From assembly GCA_965226965.1 (NCBI GenBank), contig OZ245715.1:1054001-1118000 (forward strand): a DNA stretch of 64,000 nt. Reading direction: 5' to 3'. The stretch comes from Endoryza foliicola. GTDB taxonomy: Bacteria > Bacteroidota > Bacteroidia > Chitinophagales > Chitinophagaceae. The number at the start of each line of letters is the position of its first letter. The first letter of the stretch is position 1. The position numbers were made by a program, and so were the translations under genes. The notes beneath the pieces are model-generated. The model did no database searches. It was not told the DNA's origin and saw nothing but the letters and a program-made list of their open reading frames with translations. Of the stretch, positions 17,086 to 24,863 are shown piece by piece.

Positions 17086-17515
17086 AGATAATTAATAATT
17101 AATAAGTAATAATTACTAATGAAACAGCGGCGAAGCAGGAACGAGGATGAGAGGAGGCGAGGAACGAGGAAATACAGGGAAAGAACAGGGAGAAGAACAG
17201 GGGGGATGGAGGAGCGAGGATGAGAGGAGGCGAGGAACGAGGAAATACAGAGAAAGAAGAGGAAGAAGAACAGGGGGTTGCGCTGCGTTATCGCTGCGAC
17301 CGCTGCGCCGTTGCGGTAAAAAAACAAGTAGAAAAAGAGGAAGGAGAAGCAACTACTCCGTGCCATCGTGTCTCCGTGGTTCTACATTCCCCGCGAAGCG
17401 GCCTTTGCGCTCTTAAGTACAGACTCTTCGAATATCAGCCTCTACTAAACTTAAAGCAATAAAACACTCTCCGACCTCAAACCACAATTCCTTTGCGTTT
17501 CGGCTGTTCCCCCTC
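17086..17515. repeat. Mosaic intergenic repeat block with tandem B and reverse G
   Basis: Module A is at 17089-17130. Polypurine module B is duplicated in tandem: the phrase GATGAGAGGAGGCGAGGAAC starts at 17146 and again at 17219, a 73-bp period. C is at 17278-17318, and a reverse C piece is at about 17357-17385. The reverse complement of one unit of the 32.9-kb array runs from about 17388 (CCCCGCGAAGCGGCCTTTGC) to 17510 (TTTCGGCTGTTCCCC). The remaining 100 bp to 17616 show nothing else. Confidence 0.85.
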
Positions 17516-17615
17516 GCATCAGCACCTCTTTACATACATTCTTGCTTAACAGAATTTTGGGAACTGTCATAGGTTACAAGTCTTGCATCCAAGGAATGAA
17601 TGCTAAAATGCCGTT

Positions 17616-18251
17616 ATGAAAAAATTGATTTTGGTTACAAGTGCCATTGTTTGTTTTACATTCTTTTCTTGCGATAGCCCAGCGCGTTTCGATCAACCTC
17701 AACCCGATGGAGAACCAATTTTATCAAGCATTCCCTTTCAACTAAAAGGGAGTTATGCTTCTTCCGATAGCACTTACTTCTTATTAATAAACGATTTCTC
17801 AATAGTTCGAAAGTATCACAACCTCATTCGTTTTAACATCGACAGTTTGGACAAGAACTTGATTATAAAAGGAAATACAGTTGAAGATACGCTCAATCGA
17901 CAGTCTTATTACTATCAGCGAATGGGTGATTCAATCATAATTCGAGATGAATTTATGGATACACTTTTTCTGTTCGATCAAGATCATGTATTGAAACGCT
18001 ATAAGGGCTATTATTTTGTTAATAGAAAAGATGAAACTGCCGGATGGGAATTGTTTCAATTGAATGCTAAAAGGAACAGTATAGAAATGAGCACGGTCGC
18101 CAATACTCAACATTTGGATTCTTTGCAGGAACCAAGCTCCGATACAGGACCTGATCATCATAAAATTTACCATTTGGAGAAAAAGCAATTCAAGCATTTT
18201 CTTCGTCACGACGGTTTTGGTAATACTAGTACTTTTTATCGAATTCAATAG
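17616..18251 (+). CDS. Lipoprotein, unknown function
   Basis: This 211-residue protein has the leader MKKLILVTSAIVCFTFFSC (lipidation at Cys19). The mature part is rich in short strands and polar residues: LKGSYASSDSTYFLLIN, NRQSYYYQRMGDSIIIRDEF, KRYKGYYFVNRKDETAGW. It ends in HDGFGNTSTFYRIQ. The repeated YY-containing strands suggest an all-beta, antitoxin- or toast-rack-like surface protein, but I recognise no family. The CAP-domain gene follows after 95 bp. Confidence 0.6.
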   Translation: MKKLILVTSAIVCFTFFSCDSPARFDQPQPDGEPILSSIPFQLKGSYASSDSTYFLLINDFSIVRKYHNLIRFNIDSLDKNLIIKGNTVEDTLNRQSYYYQRMGDSIIIRDEFMDTLFLFDQDHVLKRYKGYYFVNRKDETAGWELFQLNAKRNSIEMSTVANTQHLDSLQEPSSDTGPDHHKIYHLEKKQFKHFLRHDGFGNTSTFYRIQ

Positions 18252-18346
18252 TCTTTAAGGACAAATGCCAACTTTCCAAAAATGAAAATGTTAAATTGAC
18301 TGAGAGGCTTGTAAATAATAGATGTTCTAAATAAATTGAGAGGGTT

Positions 18347-18922
18347 ATGAGATTTGTAATTTTTGTTTTGTGTTCAATTACTTTGGTGTCTGGCAAAAGG
18401 CCTTCCGATATAGTTTCAGACCCAGTTCAGGCCAAACAAGGCTATGAATATCTATTAGAGGTAAGGAGTACCCCAGTCAATTATTACAAAGAGTTGGGGT
18501 ATGCTAAGAATATCAAAGTTTCCGGTATAAAGCTGATATGGAATGACACCTTAGCTCAGGTGGCTACAGCCAAAGCGATGGATATGGCCAAGCGAAATTA
18601 TTTTGCGCATGTAGATCCTGATGGATTTGGAATGAATTATTACATCAACAAAGCAGGATATAAATTGAATGCGGATTGGTTGTCGAAGAAAAGTATGAAT
18701 TATTTTGAATCCTTGGTTGCAGGAGACTACAATGGTGTTGATGCCATCAAAACATTACTCATAGATGCTCAAACACCTGGTTTGGGCCATCGCATTCATT
18801 TGCTTGGATTGAACGAATGGAACGGCAGTTTGAAAGATATCGGAATAGGGTATGTAAGAAGCGAAACCGGCAGTACCTATAAAACATATGTTTGTGTGTT
18901 GATTGCGAAGCATGATTGGTGA
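18347..18922 (+). CDS. CAP/SCP-domain secreted protein
   Basis: This 191-residue protein has a short signal peptide (1-16, TLVSG) and one CAP (SCP/PR-1) domain. Recognisable blocks are LIWNDTLAQVATAKAMDMAK (63-82), RNYFAHVDPDGFGMNYYI with His88, and the second His in PGLGHRIHLLG near residue 148. It ends in a strand (YVCVLIAKHDW). In bacteria such proteins are secreted and of largely unknown function, with a metal-binding cleft formed by the two His. The expected ENLA-type Glu is represented only loosely by NYFESLVAG. A full mosaic repeat follows the stop by 4 bp. Confidence 0.82.
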   Translation: MRFVIFVLCSITLVSGKRPSDIVSDPVQAKQGYEYLLEVRSTPVNYYKELGYAKNIKVSGIKLIWNDTLAQVATAKAMDMAKRNYFAHVDPDGFGMNYYINKAGYKLNADWLSKKSMNYFESLVAGDYNGVDAIKTLLIDAQTPGLGHRIHLLGLNEWNGSLKDIGIGYVRSETGSTYKTYVCVLIAKHDW

Positions 18923-18926
18923 GGAG

Positions 18927-19150
18927 AATTAATAATTAACAATTAATAATTAATAATGGAACAGCGGAGAAACAGGAACGAGGATGAGAGGAGACGAGGA
19001 TAGAGGAAATATAGAGAAAGAAGAGGAAGAAGAACAGGGGGTTGCGCTGCGTTATCGCTGCGACCGCTGCGCCGCTTCGGTAAAGTTGCTTTGAATATCG
19101 GGTTCTAATCTGTGGCAATCTGTTGTAATTTGTGGTATCTGTGGTAAAAA
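18927..19150. repeat. Complete type I mosaic repeat (A-B-C-D), best type specimen
   Basis: This is the clearest full unit in the window. A is at 18927-18965 (AATTAATAATTAACAATTAA, then ATGGAACAGCGG). B is at 18966-19042 (polypurine, ending AACAGGGGG). C is at 19043-19084 (CTGCGTTATCGCTGCGACCG, CTGCGCCGC). A linker with GAATATCGGGTTC follows, and D is at about 19105-19150 (TAATCTGTGGCAATCTG to ATCTGTGGTAAAAA). The same order is found in reverse at 24500-24765 and 33349-33541. Bases 19151-19296 hold only the leader of the next gene. Confidence 0.85.
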
Positions 19151-19296
19151 AATTACTAAAGCTTATCTAGCAAAGATTTCAGAAAAACTCCACTGTCTGA
19201 TTTTCCGAACGGAATGAAACTTAAACATATTCATCGGAATTCATCTTTTCATCAATGCTGAAAATTCAGTATATTTCAATACGAAATAGTTCAGCC

Positions 19297-19749
19297 ATGA
19301 GTAAGTCTACATTTCTATGTATTTTCCTGTTTGCAACGCTTGCTACGAAAGCTCAATCAACTTCCTATAATCAGAAGCTTGCAGATTCCCTCGGTGCCGA
19401 TGAATACGGTATGAAAACGTATTACTTTGTAATTCTAAAAACGGGAAAGACAGTTGTTCAAGAAGGCAAACTCCGTGATAGTTTATTCAAAGGTCATATG
19501 GATAATATTGGCCGACTTGCAAAGATGGGTAAGTTGGTGGTTGCTGGTCCTTTTGGCAAAAACGACAGGGCCTACCGCGGTTTGTTTATATTCAATGTGA
19601 AGTCGCAAGAAGAACTACAGCAACTACTTGAATCAGATCCTACAATAAAGTCCGGAATTTTTGAAGTGGAAGTAACACCATGGTATGGCTCAGCAGCTTT
19701 ACCAATGTATTTGCAATACCATGAAAAGGTTCAAAAGTCGGGTTTATAG
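19297..19749 (+). CDS. Secreted YciI-like protein
   Basis: The ATG at 19297 gives 150 residues with a signal peptide (MSKSTFLCIFLFATLATKAQ); the frame opens 42 bp earlier but that start would hide the leader. The domain is a YCII dimeric alpha-beta barrel. It has KTYYFVILKTGK, GHMDNIGRLAKMGKLVVAGP with conserved His67, RAYRGLFIFNVKSQEELQQL and a terminal FEVEVTPWYG strand. YciI proteins are thought to be small hydrolases or dehalogenase-like enzymes, generally cytosolic, so export is a variant known in Bacteroidota. Substrate unknown. Confidence 0.8.
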   Translation: MSKSTFLCIFLFATLATKAQSTSYNQKLADSLGADEYGMKTYYFVILKTGKTVVQEGKLRDSLFKGHMDNIGRLAKMGKLVVAGPFGKNDRAYRGLFIFNVKSQEELQQLLESDPTIKSGIFEVEVTPWYGSAALPMYLQYHEKVQKSGL

Positions 19750-19913
19750 CTAATCATTGATTTAGTAAATATTTGTTTTAAGCGTATTAGAGTTATTCTC
19801 AAAACATTCGTATCTTCCGCCTTCCAACCAACTTCAAAGAGCCTACAGAATTTGTTTCTCTTTACAACCCCGCCTTGCTTGTGGTATCGGTTTATATTAA
19901 TAAACTTTAATTC

Positions 19914-20414
19914 ATGAATCGTTTTTCTATTCAACAGTTTGCTACACTTGCAATGGTAGCCATCAGTTTTGCTGCCTGTACTTCGAAAATTCAAAATCAC
20001 GAGCTTATGCCGGGTAAATATATTCCCGATGATCAGGCTTTGTACAATAAAGTAGTAGCCCTCGATAGTATCTTCTTTAATACCTATAATAATTGCTCCT
20101 TAATGCTTGATGCATATGCCGATTTTTATGCCGAAGATGTTGAGTTCTATCACGACAAAGGAGGTTTCTCCAACTCTAAAAAGGACGTAGTGGAAGGCAC
20201 CAAGAACAATGTTTGTGGGAAAGTAACACGTCATTTGGTGCCCGGCTCAATAGAAGTATACCCTATCAAAGACTATGGAGCTATTGAATTTGGTTTTCAT
20301 TATTTCAGAAACAATCAAGAACCAGATGCAAAGCCCCACCCTGCTCGTTTTGTGATCATTTGGAAGCAAGAAGGCGAGAAATGGAAAATCAAGAAAGTTG
20401 TAAGTCTACATTAA
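19914..20414 (+). CDS. NTF2-like (DUF4440) lipoprotein
   Basis: This 166-residue protein has a leader MNRFSIQQFATLAMVAISFAAC (Cys22) and a single NTF2-like domain. Typical blocks are ALYNKVVALDSIFFNTYNNC, ADFYAEDVEFYHDKGGFSNS, IEVYPIKDYGAIEFGFHYF and the closing strands FVIIWKQEGEKWKIKKVVS. These match SnoaL/DUF4440-type cone-shaped domains, used as enzymes or as binding modules. The family is likely; the ligand is unknown. The next gene begins 34 bp downstream. Confidence 0.75.
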   Translation: MNRFSIQQFATLAMVAISFAACTSKIQNHELMPGKYIPDDQALYNKVVALDSIFFNTYNNCSLMLDAYADFYAEDVEFYHDKGGFSNSKKDVVEGTKNNVCGKVTRHLVPGSIEVYPIKDYGAIEFGFHYFRNNQEPDAKPHPARFVIIWKQEGEKWKIKKVVSLH

Positions 20415-20448
20415 TAGAATCAGCTTAAATTGGTGTAAATAATAAATT

Positions 20449-20997
20449 ATGAGCACTACGGCAATCTATATAATCCTTGCAGTTGGCTTCTTATTCCTTT
20501 TTCTTATTCTTTTTTTGGTTGGTATTAAGAAGAAGAAGAAATCAGTGATATATGCAAGTATCATCAGTTTTATTGCATTTGTGATAATAGCAATCATCAC
20601 AGGGTTTACCATTATCAAGTCTTTATTCACCGGCTCAGAATATTCGCTGAAAACAGATGCGCCTACGATGTATAAAAACATTTTTGGACAAGCACCCGGT
20701 CCTTGTGTTAGTATTATAGCTTCAGAAATTCCGGTGATTCCTCGTGTAGATACAAGAGCTGCGATAAAGTTTACTGCATGCAGTGCCGAAATGAAATCAA
20801 TTTTGAAACAATACCCATATACAAGTTCGTTTCTAAAAACACCGGATCCATTCACTGCAAACGATTCTTTTTCACCGTCCTCCATAGGTGATTCAGCATG
20901 GAAATACTATTACGAATTGGAGCCGGGAGCTGTTTGGAGAACGATTTGGATGAGTAAAGACAGTACAAAAGTAATTGTAGAACAAATTGAAGATTAA
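20449..20997 (+). CDS. Membrane protein with two N-terminal helices and a soluble domain
   Basis: This 182-residue protein has two transmembrane helices at about 4-25 and 33-54, separated by a strongly basic turn (GIKKKKKS). A soluble C-terminal domain of about 125 residues follows, on the outside if the turn is cytoplasmic. Motifs there (APTMYKNIFGQAPGPCVS, RAAIKFTACSAEM, DSAWKYYYELEPGAVWRTIW) are not ones I know. It begins 34 bp after the NTF2-like gene. The YqaE-like gene starts 5 bp after its stop, so the pair is probably co-expressed. Confidence 0.55.
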   Translation: MSTTAIYIILAVGFLFLFLILFLVGIKKKKKSVIYASIISFIAFVIIAIITGFTIIKSLFTGSEYSLKTDAPTMYKNIFGQAPGPCVSIIASEIPVIPRVDTRAAIKFTACSAEMKSILKQYPYTSSFLKTPDPFTANDSFSPSSIGDSAWKYYYELEPGAVWRTIWMSKDSTKVIVEQIED

Positions 20998-21002
20998 ATA
21001 CC

Positions 21003-21200
21003 ATGACACTTATAGCCATCTTTTTCCCCTTTTTATCTTTCATACTGAGAGGCAGAATTCTCACCGGAATTCTATGCCTCATTCTTCAAATAACCCTTAT
21101 TGGATGGATACCTGCAGCAGTATGGGCTGTTATCTCTCTTCAAAATGCACGCGCAGATAGAAGAACGGAGCGGATTGTGAGAGCAATGAGGGGTAATTAA
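21003..21200 (+). CDS. YqaE/Pmp3-like small membrane protein
   Basis: This 65-residue protein matches the YqaE/Pmp3 proteolipid family: two hydrophobic helices (about 3-17 and 20-46) with FPFLSFILRGRILTGILCLI and the conserved IGWIPAAVWAVISLQ. A basic tail (ADRRTERIVRAMRGN) follows. Family members sit in the inner membrane and are linked to salt and membrane-potential stress. Its stop codon TAA (21198-21200) is itself part of the AT-rich repeat module A that follows. Confidence 0.75.
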   Translation: MTLIAIFFPFLSFILRGRILTGILCLILQITLIGWIPAAVWAVISLQNARADRRTERIVRAMRGN

Positions 21201-21606
21201 TAATTAACAATTAATAATTAAAAATGAACAACGGAGTACAGGAACGAGGATAAGAGGAGACGAAGAGCGAGGAAATACAAAGAAAGAACAGGCATAGGAA
21301 CAGGGGGTAATAGAGGAACGAGGATGAGAGGAGACGAAGATAGAGGAAATGCAGAGAGACAGCCTGCGCTGCGAAGTCGCTGCGGGCCTGTCCTGAGAAG
21401 GCCGAAGGACGCTGCGCCGCCGTGGTAATTATAATTAATAATTAAGAAGTAAGAATTAAGAATGGAACAGCCGGGGTGGTAATTGGTGAATTTGGGAGTT
21501 TGTGAATGTGGGAATGAATTGCAACTTGAACCGAGGCTATACAACAATACTTTGCGAATTCTTTGCGCACTTAGCGGTCGTTGCGGTGAAGCTACTCCGA
21601 ATATCG
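21195..21606. repeat. Mosaic intergenic repeat block (A-B-C, A, F)
   Basis: A is at 21195-21232 and overlaps the stop codon of the YqaE-like gene. Two B runs are at 21240-21290 and 21310-21360. C is at 21365-21428 and is interrupted by GGGCCTGTCCTGAGAAGG (from 21383) plus CCGAAGGA. A second A is at 21430-21475. A module F unit is at 21539-21606 that recurs perfectly, in inverted orientation, at 33392-33459. The gap 21607-21666 contains only the leader of the DinB-like gene. Confidence 0.85.
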
Positions 21607-21666
21607 AAATCTAAGAACCCAACACCAAATTCCCCTAGTTTTCTTAATTTAACAAAAAACATTGCC

Positions 21667-22185
21667 ATGGTTGAACCTATAACCAACGACTTCAATGCAG
21701 AAATGGACTATTGGATCGATCAACTCAACGATTATACTCCAGAACAATTTGAATTAAAGCCATCTGCATCGGAATGGTCGGTAGGCCAGATGTATCAGCA
21801 CCTGTTGGAGGCTACAGTATATTTTTTCAAGAACACCAGAGAATGCATCCAATCCGATACAAATAAACACGAGCAACTCACTTTGAAAGGTCAAGGTTTC
21901 TTTGAGATGGGGGCACTACCCGCAGTTCGCATTGAAGGCCCTCCTACTAATAAACTCACTCAACAGCCTGAGAGCATTGAGTACATTAGAGAAAAATTAA
22001 GTTCGCTGAAAGAAAAAGTAAACACAATATTTCACGATTTGCATCACAACAACAAAGGGGGTAAAAAGCAACATTTCGATTTGGGATTTTTCGCAGCAGA
22101 TCAATGGATGCTTTTTATGTATTTGCATTTGCATCATCATCGTTTGCAAGAAGCAAGGTTGCGAGAATGGCTCAAGTTAAATTGA
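21667..22185 (+). CDS. DinB-like four-helix protein
   Basis: The ATG at 21667 gives 172 residues; the frame is open farther upstream but that part lies in repeat DNA. DinB landmarks are ELKPSASEWSVGQMYQHLLEAT, with the first conserved His in the QHLLEA helix, and a C-terminal helix DQWMLFMYLHLHHHRLQEAR carrying the His-rich pair. A metal-dependent transferase fold is expected. It lies alone. It is clearly different in sequence from the DinB-like protein at 8681. Confidence 0.75.
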   Translation: MVEPITNDFNAEMDYWIDQLNDYTPEQFELKPSASEWSVGQMYQHLLEATVYFFKNTRECIQSDTNKHEQLTLKGQGFFEMGALPAVRIEGPPTNKLTQQPESIEYIREKLSSLKEKVNTIFHDLHHNNKGGKKQHFDLGFFAADQWMLFMYLHLHHHRLQEARLREWLKLN

Positions 22186-22286
22186 TGTGCTATTTGGTTA
22201 GTAAAGTACATCTATTTTTTATTATAGCACTCAGGTTGCTGTTGTACTCTATTTTACGGGCCAATAGAATCTAATACCTTTACGAA

Positions 22287-22745
22287 ATGTTTGAACCAGG
22301 ATATACCGAAGTGGTTGTGTTCTATCGTTTTGGAGAAGGGATAGAAGACTATTTTATTGAAACCGTAGAAGCAAGAAAGGAAGGAGCATATTTCAAACTC
22401 GTGAATGCCCCAGTATTTGCCCCCAATTTGTCTGCCGAAGACATCGTACGTTGTCGAGAAGAAAACGGCAAGAACTATTACGAGGAATTGATTCATGCCT
22501 CTGAGTTCAGTACCATTCAAATTCTCGTAAACAGTATCGAACAGAAGAAAGGGATTGAACTCGCCCTTGCCGCCTATGAATGTGACGTAAACCCCTATGT
22601 GGCTCCTAATTTCATCGTACTTACTGTGTATCCGGAGGCCGACTATCGGTCCATTCAAAAATACCTAATGAGCAAAGTGCGGGAAGACGCGATTCAATTC
22701 AAAGAAGCCAGTTTAAGAACAAAACATAAGGCATCGCTGATGTAA
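22287..22745 (+). CDS. DUF4265-like protein
   Basis: This 152-residue cytosolic protein contains a block that fits DUF4265: ETVEARKEGAYFKLVNAPVF, APNLSAEDIVRCREENGKNY and SEFSTIQILVNS. The core describes a small beta-rich domain. The C-terminal half has alpha/beta character (EQKKGIELALAAYECDV, PNFIVLTVYPEADYRSIQKY). No function is known for the family. The gene stands alone with about 100 bp of unremarkable DNA on each side. Confidence 0.65.
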   Translation: MFEPGYTEVVVFYRFGEGIEDYFIETVEARKEGAYFKLVNAPVFAPNLSAEDIVRCREENGKNYYEELIHASEFSTIQILVNSIEQKKGIELALAAYECDVNPYVAPNFIVLTVYPEADYRSIQKYLMSKVREDAIQFKEASLRTKHKASLM

Positions 22746-22828
22746 TCACGTCTGCTGTTTAAAAATTTTGTATATTCAGGTAGCAGTCAAAAGTCGCTTT
22801 GTTGTAATATTAACTTATCCTACAATCA

Positions 22829-23794
22829 ATGAAGCAAAAAAGATTATCTCCTATTTGGTGGATAGGAATGCTCGCTTGTATTCCTTTTGCATTTGTATTG
22901 ATAAAGCGCAATGCTGACGAGGCTACACAGAAAAACACAATTACAACTACAAGCTCTTACCAATGGATTAAACTACTTGATTCTGCTCCTTGGAAGAAAA
23001 CTTACAATTATCAGCTTTTTGCAATCAGAGACACGCTCTGGTGCTTTCATCCCGATACTGTTTGGTATTCCTTGGATGCCGTTAATTGGAGCACTTCGGG
23101 TCTGTCTGATGCTGTTAATAATCAAGCCTTCCTTGATTACGTAGTTAAAAACGACACGGTTTTCGGTTTTGGTTATTTTGAAGGAAACATTGAACGGTAT
23201 ACATTTCAACCCAAATTGTTTATTACGTCCAATCTTCGTTCTTGGAAAGAATCTGCTAGCAATTTACCACGATTGTTCTTTTATCATCCATTTGTGTTCA
23301 ATAACAAGTTTTGGATTATTGGTGGGGAAGAACAAGAAGTAAGTTCAGAAATATGGTCATCTAACGATGGAAGAAATTGGTTCAAAGAAAAGGCCAGTAC
23401 GGCGCTGGGTAAAAGAACCGGCTCTCAAATTGTTAATCTTCGAGACACCCTCTATTTGCTTAACAATGATGTTTGGCGTTCTACAGATGCAATCAATTGG
23501 ACAAAAGTATCGGATGCCATTGTGCCAGGCCAAACAATTTTTGGCTATACAGCTTTGGTTTATAATCAGAAGATATGGTTGCTTGGATGCAATAGAAACG
23601 GCCAATTCACCAGCAACGTATTGAATAGCAGTGATGGTATTCATTGGGAAGAACAAGAGGCTCCTTGGCTGCCACGAGGAGGAATTGCTGCCACTGTATT
23701 TAAGAATCAAATTATTATGACGGGTGGCAAATATGGTGGAACACCCAATCACCCTGAGTTTCGCTATGATAACGACGTTTGGGTGATGTATTAA
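22829..23794 (+). CDS. Membrane-anchored Kelch/sialidase-like beta-propeller protein
   Basis: This 321-residue protein has an N-terminal membrane anchor (about 10-25, WWIGMLACIPFAFVLI). At least five blades follow with recurring phrases: VWYSLDAVNWS, LFITSNLRSWKES, IWSSNDGRNWFKE, VWRSTDAINWTKV and VLNSSDGIHWEEQ. Each blade pairs an S-x-D-x-x-x-W turn with a strand such as NKFWIIGGEE or NQIIMTGGK. This is the Asp-box/Kelch pattern of a propeller outside the cytoplasmic membrane. No catalytic residues of sialidases are evident, so a binding role is more likely. Confidence 0.7.
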   Translation: MKQKRLSPIWWIGMLACIPFAFVLIKRNADEATQKNTITTTSSYQWIKLLDSAPWKKTYNYQLFAIRDTLWCFHPDTVWYSLDAVNWSTSGLSDAVNNQAFLDYVVKNDTVFGFGYFEGNIERYTFQPKLFITSNLRSWKESASNLPRLFFYHPFVFNNKFWIIGGEEQEVSSEIWSSNDGRNWFKEKASTALGKRTGSQIVNLRDTLYLLNNDVWRSTDAINWTKVSDAIVPGQTIFGYTALVYNQKIWLLGCNRNGQFTSNVLNSSDGIHWEEQEAPWLPRGGIAATVFKNQIIMTGGKYGGTPNHPEFRYDNDVWVMY

Positions 23795-23838
23795 GATTTT
23801 GTATATTACGTTAGATACCACATCAAAACTCAACTTCC

Positions 23839-24330
23839 ATGAGATCAATTGCTCTTGAATTCAAATGGGCCATTTACTTCACGCTAATGATGTTAGCTTG
23901 GGTTCTTGCTGAAAAATTTCTTGGATTTTATTCCACCAGAATTGCCCAACACAATACGGTAACTTTTTTTGTAGCCATTCCTTCAATTCTTTTGTATGTT
24001 CTTGAAATGAGAAACAAGCGAGAGGATTATTATGGTGGGCCAATGACCTATTTGCAAGGGTTAAGATCAGGTGTAGTGATGACGCTTTTTGTGGCGATTC
24101 TTACACCCCTTTCTCAATACTTGATCCATAACTATCTTTCACCTGAGTTTTTCTCGAATATGATCGATTACAATGTTTCCAGTGGTAAAATGAAATTGGC
24201 AGAAGCTGAAGCATATTTCAATTTGGATAATTTTATGCTGGAGTCTACTATTTTTTCTGCAGTAGTGGGTATTGTTACTGCGGCCATTGTAGCCATATTC
24301 ATGAAAAGGAAAGTGGTTTCGGTGTCTTGA
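23839..24330 (+). CDS. DUF4199 membrane protein
   Basis: This 163-residue protein has four predicted transmembrane helices, at about 7-24, 38-52, 67-88 and 130-153. The hallmark cytoplasmic segment is MRNKREDYYGGPMTYLQGLR (54-73). A loop follows the third helix with YLSPEFFSNMIDYNVSSGKM. This matches DUF4199, a family widespread in Bacteroidota and of unknown function. It is monocistronic as far as the sequence shows. A repeat region begins about 55 bp after the stop. Confidence 0.8.
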   Translation: MRSIALEFKWAIYFTLMMLAWVLAEKFLGFYSTRIAQHNTVTFFVAIPSILLYVLEMRNKREDYYGGPMTYLQGLRSGVVMTLFVAILTPLSQYLIHNYLSPEFFSNMIDYNVSSGKMKLAEAEAYFNLDNFMLESTIFSAVVGIVTAAIVAIFMKRKVVSVS

Positions 24331-24384
24331 ATTACTCGTTGGGCCCTAAGCTTTGGATTTTTATGACCATAGAATACCTTTAAA

Positions 24385-24765
24385 TAAAGTTCTGAGTTAT
24401 TGAGTTATTAGTTATTAAGTTTTGTGCAGCTTCGCTGCTTGGAATTCGCAAAGGGGAAGAAGTTTAAAAAGGAGCGCAAAGAGTTTGTCCTTCTAAAGTT
24501 CTATATTGACCACAGATAGCAAGAATTAGTACAGATTTGCAAAGATTATCTTCTGATATTCGGAGTAGCTTTACCGCAGCGGCGCAGCGATCGCGGCGGA
24601 TTCGCAGCGAATCCCCGTGCCACTGAGCCTCCGTGGTTCTGTATTTCCTCGCTCCTCGTCTCCTCTTATCCTCGTTCCTGTACTCTGCTGTTTCATTATT
24701 AATTATTAATTACCTCGGCTGTTCCATTCTTAATTATTACTTCTTAATTATTAATTCGTCTTTGT
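24385..24765. repeat. Mosaic repeats: type II (E-D) then reverse type I (C-B-A-A)
   Basis: An AT-rich lead (GTTCTGAGTTATTGAG) and module E at 24423-24455 start the block. D is near 24510-24560. The linker GATATTCGGAGTAGC is at about 24553-24568. Reverse C with GCAGCGGCGCAGCG is at 24573-24645, including CCGTGCCACTGAGCCTCCG. Reverse B is at 24648-24682 (TCCTCGCTCCTCGTCTCC), and two reverse A modules are at 24685-24712 and 24717-24758. Between these and the TonB receptor gene lie 100 bp with a TAGTTTTG box at 24825-24832 that could be a -7 element. Confidence 0.85.
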
Positions 24766-24863
24766 TTTCCCGATTCCATAAATCCATTTACTCATTGCGT
24801 AATAACTCGCTTTGCTCTCACTGTTAGTTTTGTGCACGAATTGAAAATGTAAAAAATTAATTG

